NCBI RefSeq assembly: GCF_963678635.1
Contig: NC_087066.1
Coordinates: 26,124,453 to 26,188,452 of the forward strand
DNA: 64,000 bases
Source: Symsagittifera roscoffensis
Taxonomy: Eukaryota > Xenacoelomorpha > Acoela > Convolutidae
Direction: 5' to 3'
In this document: positions 1 through 9,850 of the stretch, in pieces
Layout of the letters: each line of letters begins with the position of its first letter
Numbering within the stretch: position 1 is the stretch's first letter
The notes under the pieces: model-generated
Databases searched by the model: none
The model's input: the letters and a program-made list of their open reading frames with translations, nothing else
Told to the model about the DNA's origin: nothing
Made by a program: the position numbers and the translations under genes

Positions 1-691
1 TCATCGACATAACACATGATGAGATTCCCGTATTTCTTAGTGACGCTCGTGAGTGCCTGAGCCATCAGTCGCTGGAATGTGGCCGTCGCGTTGCACAATC
101 CGAATGGCATCCTCTTCCACTGGAATAGTCCCAGCTCACACGCGAAACCTGTTTTCTCTCGATCTTGCTTTCTGAGTGGCACTTGCCAGAATGCTGAGCC
201 CAAATCCAACGTCGTGAAGAACTTAGCGTCTCCCAGCTTGGATAGGCTCTCATCGATGCGGGGAATGGGGTATGCGTCTTTTATAGTCACTGCGTTCAGA
301 TAACGGAAATCACAACAAAACCTGAGTTGCCCCCCTTTCTTTTTCGCCATGACCACGCCACAAGCCCATGGGGACTTCGACGGCTCAATCATGTCGTACT
401 CCATTAACATTTCAATTTCCTTCCTACACGCTTCTGACTTATTTGGGGTCATTCTTCTCGCCCCTTCCCTATGAGGTACCGAGCCCTCTTCTATCTCAAT
501 CTCGTGCTCTACAAAATTGCAACAACCTATATCGGCCTTATGCTTTGAAAAAACGTCTGCGTTCCGATCTAGCACCGCCCTAAGCGAATCTAGTTCCTTG
601 TCAGATATTTTACCCTTCAGATGTTCTATCTCAGGTAGGACAGGCCTATTCGCTGCTAACTCTGCTTCCGTCGGCCTCTCAGGAAAGTTGG
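1..691 (-). mobile_element. Second copy of E1 reverse-transcriptase segment (partial pol)
   Basis: Bases 1-691 repeat 12822-13511 at a constant offset of 12821, with only about three substitutions seen (near 268, 272 and 291). They encode, on the minus strand, the start of a Ty3/gypsy reverse transcriptase: the segment after the protease, then the palm up to the catalytic YVDD motif, which falls at the very first bases of the window. The homology stops abruptly at about 691, where sequence of the large accessory ORF begins. The pol frame is not in phase with that ORF, which stops after four codons at 679. It may be the edge of another element copy, a recombination product, or a misjoined contig end; the window alone cannot separate these. 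Confidence 0.85.
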
Positions 692-3600
692 CCTCTCATC
701 AACATTCCAATTTCCTTAATCCGTTCAACCCAGAAGTTGAGCACTGTGACTTGCTCGTAGTCGAAGTATGCTTCCCTGGCTTCTTCGTTCACGAAGGGAT
801 TATACGCCATCCCTGGTATACCAGACACGTATTGGAACGACTTCAGTTTCCCTAGTGTTGCAAACTCCTTTTGTCCTCTGGCCGCTTCAATCAAGTCTCT
901 GCTCACTCTCAATTCTTTATTGGAGTATCTTCTCACCTCTTCCAACTTGCGATAGCTTTCCATATCATTCGACTCCTTGCTTGGCACGGTCAATGGCATG
1001 TCCTGATATAGCTCTAGGAGTGCCCTAAGGAAGTTCCTTTCGCAATCAACTCCCTTTTGCCGAATGATCTTTATACATTCTCCCAACACATGAGTGGGGA
1101 TGCGATCCACCACGAACCTGACAAAGCAAAGGGCATCCTTACGCTTAGCCCATGCTATCGCTGAATCGTCTTTCGAAATCAATGCTCGTAGAGCTTCCAT
1201 TAACTCTAGCTCCTGTTCTCGTGATTTCGAGTCATTACTGGCTTCATACTCCGCCTTTTTGATGCCCATCAAGCACCAAGCCAGTCGTATTTGCAGATCA
1301 GTTCTCACGCAAGGATGAGCCAGGTATGCTGCCACAGTAGCAGGTGCATTCATCGTCTCATCGAAGTATTTCTGGAGGGCCGCCCTCCAAGAAATTTCTA
1401 GCAGTTTTTCCAATCCGATTTCGTTCGCTTCTGATGACATCACTGTGCCATACTCTCTTCGATTGAAGTTAGAGTTCTCCGTAAGCCCCTTCAAATATTC
1501 TTGCATGGCTCTCTTCTCGCTCCAAGCCATCAGGTGCCCTCTCGCGGAGTTCCTCGCTTTCAACATCTCCACATAACCCCCTGCCGGATCTCCCATGTGG
1601 ACCGATTCCGGCACAGTTATTCGACTGTACTCGACCACGTCGAGTTGTCCTTCCAGTTTCAACTTGGCCATGTTGATTCGCGAGGGCCTGTAATCTTCAA
1701 GTCCTCCAGATCCACATTGACTGATTACTTCCATTTCTAACTTAGTGTCTGCCAGGGTTCGCGCCGTCTTCTTCGACCTTGTGGCGGTTACGGTCAGACC
1801 TGCCAAGAGCATAGGGGGTATCAGATTCTCTTTTTCTCCCCCTGTCAGCGTTGTACTATCTCCCTGCCCGCTCTCGCCTGAACGACCTGCGCTCGTTAAA
1901 GAGGTCACCACTGCGTTGGCTCTTGACTTCACCACTCTCGGGTTCATGGCTCGACTTCCTGTCTTCCCTTTTAGTCGCTTCAGCCCTTTCCTGGCTCGTC
2001 TGACAGGTAATTTCTTTGCAACATGCTGATCATCGGCACTGTCTTCTGTTACTGACTCGGTCAGAACATCCGACTCCATGGAGCTCACTATTTTTTCCAG
2101 GACCTCACGCATGATGGGTTGGTTCAATCCCACCTTCATTATGGACTGCGTCCCATATCGCCTTATCACGTCCCAAGATTTCTCCATGAAGTTTACTCGG
2201 CTCCAGATTGCTCCTGTCTTGCCTTCCAACTCCATTTGATATCTTTCCCATTCTTCTTCTGGTAATGTGCTGAGGAACGATATCTTCATTGACTCTTCGA
2301 TTTTCCTCCTCCTTGGTGATTCATAAAGCAGTTTCTGCGGATCCCTGCTTCGGCACTCTCTAGCCTGGCTTATTGGGTCTATCGGAGATAGATCGGCCGA
2401 CGCCTCCTTTGTAGGAGACATGAAGGACGATGGTGCCATTAGCAATAAACTCCCATCGACTTCCCCATCGTCGTCTTCACTGAACCGGTATTCTAGCAAG
2501 TCCCTTTCCAACGCTCCTAGATCGGTCTCTCCCCGTTTCTCCGTCTTACTTCCGGTCCCGTCATCGTTATCGTCCTGATCCATCAATTCATCGTCGTCCG
2601 CATCAGGTTTCGGCCTAGGTCCCGAGGGTCCTTGTCGCGCGTCTGTGCCCGAATCCGACCGAGCCGGTACGGCCATGTCTCCTGCATGATAAAACAATTC
2701 ATCATCGACCAGGAACTCTACCAACTCCTCGCCGTGTGGGGCCAGGTCCTCTATCGTTATATATGAGCCACCTCTGCTCTCACTTGCCACCTCCAGCATC
2801 ACCACTTTCGCTTCTCCTGACCACTTCAGTCTCGATAAGTCATCCGCTGAAGAATATACTTCGTTCCACGTTTCAGCCGAGACCTCTGGTCTCCTGGAGG
2901 GTAGTGCCTTGATCTTTTTCCTGCTCCAGGCATCGGGGAACGAGAAGTCAAACATATGCGCAGCGGCAGCGTTCCAGCTGATGAAGCGCGGCTCCATCCC
3001 TCCACTCCACTTCAGCATTCTCTTCTCCGCGTCACGAGCTGCTCCGATACGAGGGGCAATGATGGGAGATGTGACTCCCAACAACATCCTCCTTATCGGT
3101 GGATATCGATGGCATTGGTCCGGCAGCGGCCTGGACCCAGGAAGCCATGTTTGTTGATTCTCTCTCGCATGGGCATAGGCTCCCGGCAATTGAGGTACTA
3201 CCACAGCCTCTCCTGTATCTTTCACCACTGGTCTCAAATTCCAGAGTTTTGGGTTAAACTGGATGTGGGAAAGATCCTCACGGCCCATTCGGCATTTGAA
3301 GTGGTTGTTGAAGTCCATCAACACCCAACCTGGCTCTGCTATTCTTCCGAATAGCCTATCATCGCTAGCCAGCTTTCTCAGTTCACTCTGCTCTACCCAA
3401 TTCAGCACGGAACAATCCACTACTGAGACCAGGTTGACGTACAACACTGAATTCCTGTACGCTTTAACTTGCACATCCGGGAACGCAAAGGACATCACCG
3501 GTCCATACCCCACTGTGACGAATTCCCTCAGTCCGTGGACCAGAGCCAACGGATCAATCCGCATCATAACAGCTAAGTCTGTTAGTAAGGGCATGCCACA

Positions 3601-6600
3601 ATACTGCTTACATTCGCTTGCGTTCGTCGCCACTTTGTCCTCTCCTGTGACGCTTCTGTTTTGTTGCAAGAGGTATTGAAGTAGGAGAGTCCTCCAGTCT
3701 TTCATCTTCTTGAGCGAGGCAGTTTCCAACTGTGCATTGAACTCACGACTGGGTCCCTGTAGTTGTTCAGGGTAACGCAATAGCACAAGCAAGTCTCCCA
3801 GTCGACCATAGGTCATGGCAATCAGAGTCAGGAGTCCATCCAATCTTAAATCGGCCAATGCTTGGGTGAAGAGGTTTGCCGGTCCTTTCACAAAGTTTTC
3901 ATGACCAAATGTCACGTATAAGGCTAGCACCAGGCCAATCGACAACTTCCTGATGTCTTTGACGAAACTCGCGATCAGGTTCCTAGATGCCCTCGGATAG
4001 CACGTCGATAGGAAAGATGGCGTCCATCCCACTCCCATTCCACCCAAGATAGCATCTGATCGTTCGTACTGTGCCTTTGTGGCCAGCACGTCAGCTTGGA
4101 ACTTATCCAGCGACATCGTGTTTACGTCTTGCATTAGTTTTAGCATCTTGCCTCCAGCCAACTCCCGGGCATTAAGTAGAGTCTTCAGATACGCATGTAT
4201 CTCTTTAATTATTGCCGGCGCATGTTCAAACGCGTCCTCACCCAAGGTGCACAGCCTCGGTGACAGGTACAACCATATATTGTTGTGTGGCTTCGTACGC
4301 AAAGCCATTGCCATGAGGTCCTCCTCTGCTGACGTCATGTTCTTTCTGATCATCCTTCCCTGCTCATTCTCTGCCTGATCCATCTGTCTGAACCAGAGAT
4401 CATCAGCCACCTGTTGTACTAATAGATGATCGTCACCTACCCCTGGTCTCAGCTTCAATAATCTTGCGAAGTTGGACAGCTCCAACCCCAGAACTTCATC
4501 TAGCACCAACCGAGTTGTGCTACAATCTCTGAGCCCCTGTATGGCACTCGAAATGTCAGCCCAAACGGCGGGAAGCTCAGATCGGGACGGATAGTAATTG
4601 TCCGGGTCCACCACTCTGTTTGGGGCAGGAATTATCACGTTAAATATCCCCTCTGCTATCGTCGTGACCATTGTGTACACAAATTGAAGGGGTTCAGGCA
4701 ACGCAGCGTAGCCTGGTGACAATACGAAGATCACCTTCACCACATTCATGGTGAAACGTTGTCTTGCTGCTGCCTCTACCTCGGCCATCGCCGAGAGCAG
4801 TGTCATTATCGCCTCCCCTATGACTTCGTTACTCGGGATCGATCCATCCGTCAGACGTGACAATAAGCCCCTGCTTTGCAGATGATCATTTGAGCCTGCA
4901 ACCACTATTACCTGCGGCTCCATGCTGACCACTCTCCATACACTTATCATCATGCCTATCGCCTGTCCCCAGTCCAGTTTAGGCGCCGTTAAGAAAATCA
5001 CATCGGGCCAGAATAGAGAACGGGGCGTGTAGAGATAATCGGAGCCGGCCACAACCAGATATTTGGCAGCCTTCATGTCCAAGGGGTCATAAGCTGCAAA
5101 AAGGCCATCGCCTATTGGGGCCTTCAGGTTCCCGTATCTCTTATCGTCTCCAACCACCGTTGTAGTTCGGGGGTAATCCCTCGAATACTCGCCCGGCGTC
5201 TGACCGGGTGGTTTAGCGAATTGTCTGTACATCTTGTGATGTTTGTTATTGGGCTTGTTCTCCGCCTGGAACTTGCCCTTGCGCACAGGTGGTGTCCTTT
5301 CCCGGGTCCTATCTCGAACGTCGGTGAGCGACCGGGTGTTTAAAGGTCCAAAGGTATTGTCATGAGGTAATCCATCCAGGTCTACATGTCGGAGTGAGGT
5401 CGAGGAGCTGAATTTCTCCTGTTCTGCTAGCAGCCAATCCACGCCCGGTATCCGATAAAGTCGCGACACTGTGGGACTTTTACCGCCAGTCATTCTCATC
5501 GCATCTTCCCGACACGTCAAGGTATTCATATTCAACTTCGCCGACATGTCGGTCTTATACTGACCCCAATGGCTAGGATCTGATCTATTCCAAAGCAGCC
5601 TGCTGCCTGATTCAATTCCCTCCGCTGGCACGGTACTTGTAGACGGTCCTGCTGTCGAAGCAGGATTTGTCGTGGCAGGCGAATCGTTCCTCCTAGACGC
5701 GGTCTGGGAGTTATTCCTGTTGTTCTGTTCCACCGATCTGCCGAGTCGGCTTCCAATCGATTGCGGCCTGGGAGGAGGAGCAGTCCCCAGCCTGTCTCTC
5801 ACGTTCGAGCTCGGAGCGACGGTTGCGGCTCCAACCGTCTCCGTCGCCAAGGGCCCTAGACGGTTGGCGAGGGATTCGGGCACGGTTGCCCTTATTCTAC
5901 TCCCTCCGGTCAAATTGGTCCGAGCCAAAGAACCGGTTGCCCTCGACTCTTGCTCCGCTTCCCTCAATTGCGTCTGAAACACATCATTAATCCAATGCCT
6001 CCCTCGTTGGGTATTGAAGTGCACTCCATCTTTAGTGAGCGCGATGTGGTCAGTCATGCGCAGCATATTTTCGAGATCCAGGAGTCGCAACTCGCCAGGA
6101 TTGTTTCTCACCAGACTGCGGGTCATTTCATTCCACCGCGTCACGTTGCCATTCATGAAATCTGCAGCTATAGTGCCCACCAAAGGATTTGGTGGTATCG
6201 TACACAGGATCACGAGCTTGGGTCTATACTTTTCTTTCAATTCGTTCAATAGGCACACCAATAGAGGTTCCCACTTGTTCTCCGGAGTCACGGGGGCTCT
6301 CGAGACGTCATTGGTTCCCAGCATTATTATTAATGTATCCAAATGATCCTCGCTCTGGAACTCCATCATTTTGATGACTTGAGCCACTGAGGCTCCTCCA
6401 AAGGACAGAATGGTAGTATGACCATAGACGAAGATCTCATTCAGATCTCTCACCAAACTGTCTCCAATGATCAAATGGCGACTCCCTGGGGGAATTACTT
6501 GGTCGTTCGTGGCGGGGTTCCAGCTCATGTCATTCAGGCAGGCTCGAGGATGCTCGGCTGGCACTTGCGTGAACTGATGACGTGCCATCAGATTCTTCCT

Positions 6601-7755
6601 GATGTCTACCACGCGAGACTTCTCAAAGACTCCACCAGGCGCAGAACACGCTATCGTGCGGGTTGCTCGTTCCGAGCTATTTGATGAATGATCACGACGC
6701 TGGGAAGGAACGATCCTAGCCAGTGTCCGCTCAGTGCCTCTGTTGATCTCATCCATCGCGGCTCTGGCCACTTGGTTAAATGATTCCTGAAATTGAGGAG
6801 CTAGATAGGTGTCAGAAGGGTCTGGTATCGTAAACCTCTGACTCGAAGCAGACGGTCGTGTCTGCTGAGGAGCCTCGGGCCCCTTTGATGCACGCAAATC
6901 CAGAACCTCAGGTCCTCTCGATGCGCACAGCTCCTGCGCGGTTGTCCTGGGGCGTGTGTCGTTAGATCCCTCCGAGGACCTCATGCTCGCCAGGATTTCC
7001 GGTGACACTTGGCTCACCTTCGCCATATACAGCTCTTTCAGGTGCTTTATCTCATCCTCCTTGTAGGCCACCTGCAGATCTTCAAATTTCTTTTTCCATT
7101 CGTCTCTCTCCCGAGCTACGGCCCTGTACTCCTGAAGTTTGGCACACAGCTCACTCTGATCTCTCTCCTTCTTCTCCAGTGTCTCAATCGTCTCCGACGT
7201 CTGGATCTCTATCTCGCTCACTCTCACTCTCTTTAGGGGAGGAGCAGCTGTTGGAGAGTCGACAGAGTGTGACGGGCCTGGCCCATCACGTTGTCTCTTC
7301 GCTCCAATGAGTGGCTGCGCAGGTTGGACGGGCAAGGGCATCTCACCTAGCCGGTGGTCCCTTTGCTCACCTAGTCCTGGCTCACGAGCCAGGTCGTGGC
7401 CAGACATTTCTCCGCGCCTCCATCTCATCAATCGGTTTCGGCCTCTCTCGGCGGTCCCGGACTCACCGAAGGCCAACATCAACACGACTTCTGTAGGGCG
7501 ATTCCCTCGACCCTCTCTTCCCAGTGCATTGAGGAGTGCGACCACAAACATCGCCAACCCCGGGTCTTCTCGTGTAAAATCACAATCGATCAGCCGCTGA
7601 TAGATCTCGTCTAGAGTCGCTCCTAGACTCGCTGAGAGGAATTCCATGAGTTCGTTAGTGTCACCCATTTCTTTTCGTGTTGATTCTTCTTGTCGTGTCG
7701 TGTAATTTCTCTCTGTCTCTTCTGATTCAGTGTTCAGTAAACAATTTTCGATCAA
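679..7755 (-). CDS. Giant accessory ORF of E1 with SGNH-hydrolase-like domains (2358 codons)
   Basis: This is an uninterrupted frame downstream of gag-pol, in the position where env would lie. The Met at residue 29 (MGDTNEL) is a likelier start than the first Met. Visible parts: a helical N-terminus; a charged coiled-coil-like stretch at about 190-245; an SGNH/GDSL-type domain at about 425-600 with IIGDSLV (block I, nucleophile Ser near 430), a conserved Gly in SFGGAS, MLGTND near 480 (block III) and KDGVHFN near 575 (block V Asp-x-x-His); a basic Ser/Pro linker; then a second, degenerate SGNH-like segment at about 895-1100 with AGSDYL where GDS is expected and VVAGSND for block III, and no clear Asp-His pair. 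The C-terminal 1200 residues are unrecognised, with an acidic tract near 1700. SGNH folds commonly hydrolyse esters and occur in some LINE ORF1 proteins; here the role is unknown. The last four codons are foreign (from the RT copy), so the true C-terminus is missing or altered. Confidence 0.8.
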   Translation of the reverse strand: MIENCLLNTESEETERNYTTRQEESTRKEMGDTNELMEFLSASLGATLDEIYQRLIDCDFTREDPGLAMFVVALLNALGREGRGNRPTEVVLMLAFGESGTAERGRNRLMRWRRGEMSGHDLAREPGLGEQRDHRLGEMPLPVQPAQPLIGAKRQRDGPGPSHSVDSPTAAPPLKRVRVSEIEIQTSETIETLEKKERDQSELCAKLQEYRAVARERDEWKKKFEDLQVAYKEDEIKHLKELYMAKVSQVSPEILASMRSSEGSNDTRPRTTAQELCASRGPEVLDLRASKGPEAPQQTRPSASSQRFTIPDPSDTYLAPQFQESFNQVARAAMDEINRGTERTLARIVPSQRRDHSSNSSERATRTIACSAPGGVFEKSRVVDIRKNLMARHQFTQVPAEHPRACLNDMSWNPATNDQVIPPGSRHLIIGDSLVRDLNEIFVYGHTTILSFGGASVAQVIKMMEFQSEDHLDTLIIMLGTNDVSRAPVTPENKWEPLLVCLLNELKEKYRPKLVILCTIPPNPLVGTIAADFMNGNVTRWNEMTRSLVRNNPGELRLLDLENMLRMTDHIALTKDGVHFNTQRGRHWINDVFQTQLREAEQESRATGSLARTNLTGGSRIRATVPESLANRLGPLATETVGAATVAPSSNVRDRLGTAPPPRPQSIGSRLGRSVEQNNRNNSQTASRRNDSPATTNPASTAGPSTSTVPAEGIESGSRLLWNRSDPSHWGQYKTDMSAKLNMNTLTCREDAMRMTGGKSPTVSRLYRIPGVDWLLAEQEKFSSSTSLRHVDLDGLPHDNTFGPLNTRSLTDVRDRTRERTPPVRKGKFQAENKPNNKHHKMYRQFAKPPGQTPGEYSRDYPRTTTVVGDDKRYGNLKAPIGDGLFAAYDPLDMKAAKYLVVAGSDYLYTPRSLFWPDVIFLTAPKLDWGQAIGMMISVWRVVSMEPQVIVVAGSNDHLQSRGLLSRLTDGSIPSNEVIGEAIMTLLSAMAEVEAAARQRFTMNVVKVIFVLSPGYAALPEPLQFVYTMVTTIAEGIFNVIIPAPNRVVDPDNYYPSRSELPAVWADISSAIQGLRDCSTTRLVLDEVLGLELSNFARLLKLRPGVGDDHLLVQQVADDLWFRQMDQAENEQGRMIRKNMTSAEEDLMAMALRTKPHNNIWLYLSPRLCTLGEDAFEHAPAIIKEIHAYLKTLLNARELAGGKMLKLMQDVNTMSLDKFQADVLATKAQYERSDAILGGMGVGWTPSFLSTCYPRASRNLIASFVKDIRKLSIGLVLALYVTFGHENFVKGPANLFTQALADLRLDGLLTLIAMTYGRLGDLLVLLRYPEQLQGPSREFNAQLETASLKKMKDWRTLLLQYLLQQNRSVTGEDKVATNASECKQYCGMPLLTDLAVMMRIDPLALVHGLREFVTVGYGPVMSFAFPDVQVKAYRNSVLYVNLVSVVDCSVLNWVEQSELRKLASDDRLFGRIAEPGWVLMDFNNHFKCRMGREDLSHIQFNPKLWNLRPVVKDTGEAVVVPQLPGAYAHARENQQTWLPGSRPLPDQCHRYPPIRRMLLGVTSPIIAPRIGAARDAEKRMLKWSGGMEPRFISWNAAAAHMFDFSFPDAWSRKKIKALPSRRPEVSAETWNEVYSSADDLSRLKWSGEAKVVMLEVASESRGGSYITIEDLAPHGEELVEFLVDDELFYHAGDMAVPARSDSGTDARQGPSGPRPKPDADDDELMDQDDNDDGTGSKTEKRGETDLGALERDLLEYRFSEDDDGEVDGSLLLMAPSSFMSPTKEASADLSPIDPISQARECRSRDPQKLLYESPRRRKIEESMKISFLSTLPEEEWERYQMELEGKTGAIWSRVNFMEKSWDVIRRYGTQSIMKVGLNQPIMREVLEKIVSSMESDVLTESVTEDSADDQHVAKKLPVRRARKGLKRLKGKTGSRAMNPRVVKSRANAVVTSLTSAGRSGESGQGDSTTLTGGEKENLIPPMLLAGLTVTATRSKKTARTLADTKLEMEVISQCGSGGLEDYRPSRINMAKLKLEGQLDVVEYSRITVPESVHMGDPAGGYVEMLKARNSARGHLMAWSEKRAMQEYLKGLTENSNFNRREYGTVMSSEANEIGLEKLLEISWRAALQKYFDETMNAPATVAAYLAHPCVRTDLQIRLAWCLMGIKKAEYEASNDSKSREQELELMEALRALISKDDSAIAWAKRKDALCFVRFVVDRIPTHVLGECIKIIRQKGVDCERNFLRALLELYQDMPLTVPSKESNDMESYRKLEEVRRYSNKELRVSRDLIEAARGQKEFATLGKLKSFQYVSGIPGMAYNPFVNEEAREAYFDYEQVTVLNFWVERIKEIGMLMRGQLS

Positions 7756-8110
7756 TCAAGATCTAAAAAACAGGTCGCGACTTAGAACCATCATTTTTGG
7801 ATGCAACATCAATCAATTCTTTAAAATTCTCCATTGAAATTCTCTTCACAATTCTGATTTGAAATTTAGCACCAAGGTGGATCGTCCACCTTTATCTTTG
7901 TCAGAGTAGCACGAATAAGCGCTGTCACCTTGATGACACAAACATAAAACATATCATAACAATAACATAACATAAATACATAAACATCACACACCTATAC
8001 TATCATATAAAAACCTAATTCCTAATACTGTACCTAAAGCCTAACCTAAAGCTTGACTCTAATTCTTATCGAGCAACTTAATAAAAACCACTTATCGCCG
8101 AGCGCAATTC
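7756..8110. other. Spacer between macro-like ORF and giant ORF, with a hairpin
   Basis: This AT-rich 355-bp gap separates the end of the gag-pol-macro frame from the giant ORF. It carries a perfect short hairpin at 7874-7892 (AAGGTGGA, 3-nt loop, TCCACCTT), reminiscent of hairpins in the LTRs at 16702-16720 and 52884-52898. No LTR-like similarity to 16387-17271 was seen, so I read both ORFs as parts of one element rather than two neighbouring elements. How the giant ORF is expressed (splicing, internal promoter or internal initiation) cannot be told from the sequence. Confidence 0.5.
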
Positions 8111-9838
8111 TTAGCATATGCTCAGATAGTATTTTTTATGTAAGTAAACTTCTATGTCAGTCTCTGAAAATATCACATGCACAAGAGCGTACAACTCTCT
8201 CGGATGTAGCTTTCCCCTATTAGGATCGTATACTGGCAACGAGAGAGAGGTCACACCTCTCTCAACCAGGAAATCCCTAAGTCGAGTCAAGGCCAACACC
8301 AAGCTCTCCGGATTCACGTGTTGCCTATCAGTAGCTTTCGTAACCAAAAAACACAAATATTTCCCTGGTATCTGTGATGCAACAGGGGGTAACGCTATCA
8401 TTCCTCCTACACCCGGCCTCTGTTTCCATAAAAACTCGATATTCTTGTACTCTCTTTTAAAGTCGGCCGCTAGTGCTGTTTTAAAGCTTACGTCCGCAGT
8501 TATCGCTATGGCGCACGTGCGTTCCGTGAGTATGAAATCGCTGTCCGTTATAACGATATTGTTCGAATAGTGGTTCGGGAGATCAAAATACGATTCAAAG
8601 ATTCGTCCAAAAGGTGGTTTCTTAGCATTCTCGCCCTCTGTCTCTAGTTCTCCGGTTTCCCTTGCCGATTTCAATTTTTTTATTATGAGATTTTCGGTGT
8701 GGGTGAGTCCTACCCCCACTCCCCGGACAAAAATATCCATCGACGTCCCCGTCGATCGCCCAAAGTCTAGGAGACCGAGGTTGGATTGTGGAACACGTAG
8801 AGGACCATCTGGGGCGACCCAGTTGGACTCGGTATTGTCATGACTGATGTATTTGACGCCGTCTCTGTCGACGTCCTGAATCGTCAGGATCGTCTCTTTT
8901 GGATCTGTCGGCAGATCGTGGAGCCATTCGAGCACGCGCAAGTTTGTTAGTTCTTGCTCATGAGTCTGTTCCGCTTCTGGTTCGAACTCCACTTCCGGTT
9001 TTGATCGATCGTCGATCCAATCTTGATCCATATCGTTCACAAGGTCGATTTCTTCTAGCATTGCTACTTCGTCCAGCCCCACCAGCGAGTCTATGACATC
9101 ACTCACTACTATCCGGTCTACAACGAAGTCCTCGCCATACGGATTGTATTTCTTCTGGTTTTTTCCCCTCTTACTTTGGCGTGTCTCCATAGTGAGCGGA
9201 AAGTCAGGCTGTATTCCTTTGTCAATTTCGGTTTGTTCCGGGCAATCCCAGTCTTCTTCGGCATAGGGTAGAGTTTCATCGTCCACCTCTACTCGCTCAG
9301 TCAACTCGAGATCCAGTGGTAGATCACAATTGTCCACCATCTCATTCCCGTCGTTCTTGTCGCGAGTACCCCTTTCATTCACTTCACAAGCAGGATCCAC
9401 TATTAAATAGTCTCCCTCTTGCATGTCCGCTGGGATGCACCAATCCTCGGACGAGGCGTTGTGTGGTTTGATATTCTCGTAATGAGCCGCTCTTCCGGTG
9501 CTCAGCCGATAAAAACGACCTCCTTGATGCACCTCTGTTATCTGAAATGGACCACGCCATTTCTTTAATAGTTTCTTGGTTCCTTTTGGTGGAACCACTT
9601 CCTGGAACACCCAGACGTAATCGCCAACTGAGTAGGCTTTTGCATCGGCCGTCCTTTTATCAAACCTCCTTTTTTGTCTAATCTGCGCCTGTTGCGTATT
9701 CCTCCTGCATAAGTCATTGAGGTCCTGTTGTCTTCTAATAACGTCCCGCACGTACGTTTGCGGTGCTGTCCTCTTCCCTTCATATTCAGGGTAGAAGAAC
9801 GTTAACGGGAGTGCTTTTTCATGACCCGTCAGCATCAT
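8111..9838 (-). CDS. Integrase C-terminal domain plus macro-domain-like module (E1 pol, 3' part)
   Basis: This 575-codon frame continues gag-pol in the same phase after one UGA (9851-9853). Residues 1-120 finish the integrase: a basic region, then the GPY/F-type C-terminal domain (KKWRGPFQITEV). Residues about 120-400 are an acidic, low-complexity linker. Residues about 425-575 resemble a macro domain of the OARD1/TARG1 (poly-ADP-ribose glycohydrolase) type in order of elements: a cytosolic-looking CAIAITADV strand, a helix with ALAADFKREY, a central CFLVTKAT strand, a helix TRLRDFLVERG, the strand SLSLPVYD and a closing FSETDIEVYL. The Gly-rich ligand loops of active enzymes are not well kept, so activity is doubtful. 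Macro domains bind or remove ADP-ribose; a role against host ADP-ribosylation is speculative. The element lacks a recognisable chromodomain. Confidence 0.7.
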   Translation of the reverse strand: MMLTGHEKALPLTFFYPEYEGKRTAPQTYVRDVIRRQQDLNDLCRRNTQQAQIRQKRRFDKRTADAKAYSVGDYVWVFQEVVPPKGTKKLLKKWRGPFQITEVHQGGRFYRLSTGRAAHYENIKPHNASSEDWCIPADMQEGDYLIVDPACEVNERGTRDKNDGNEMVDNCDLPLDLELTERVEVDDETLPYAEEDWDCPEQTEIDKGIQPDFPLTMETRQSKRGKNQKKYNPYGEDFVVDRIVVSDVIDSLVGLDEVAMLEEIDLVNDMDQDWIDDRSKPEVEFEPEAEQTHEQELTNLRVLEWLHDLPTDPKETILTIQDVDRDGVKYISHDNTESNWVAPDGPLRVPQSNLGLLDFGRSTGTSMDIFVRGVGVGLTHTENLIIKKLKSARETGELETEGENAKKPPFGRIFESYFDLPNHYSNNIVITDSDFILTERTCAIAITADVSFKTALAADFKREYKNIEFLWKQRPGVGGMIALPPVASQIPGKYLCFLVTKATDRQHVNPESLVLALTRLRDFLVERGVTSLSLPVYDPNRGKLHPRELYALVHVIFSETDIEVYLHKKYYLSIC

Positions 9839-9850
9839 ATGCGGACTTAT

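Noticed and set aside
7756-8110. LTR between the macro-like ORF and the giant ORF
   Set aside because: No alignment with 16387-17271 and no primer-binding-site box; only a hairpin resemblance.
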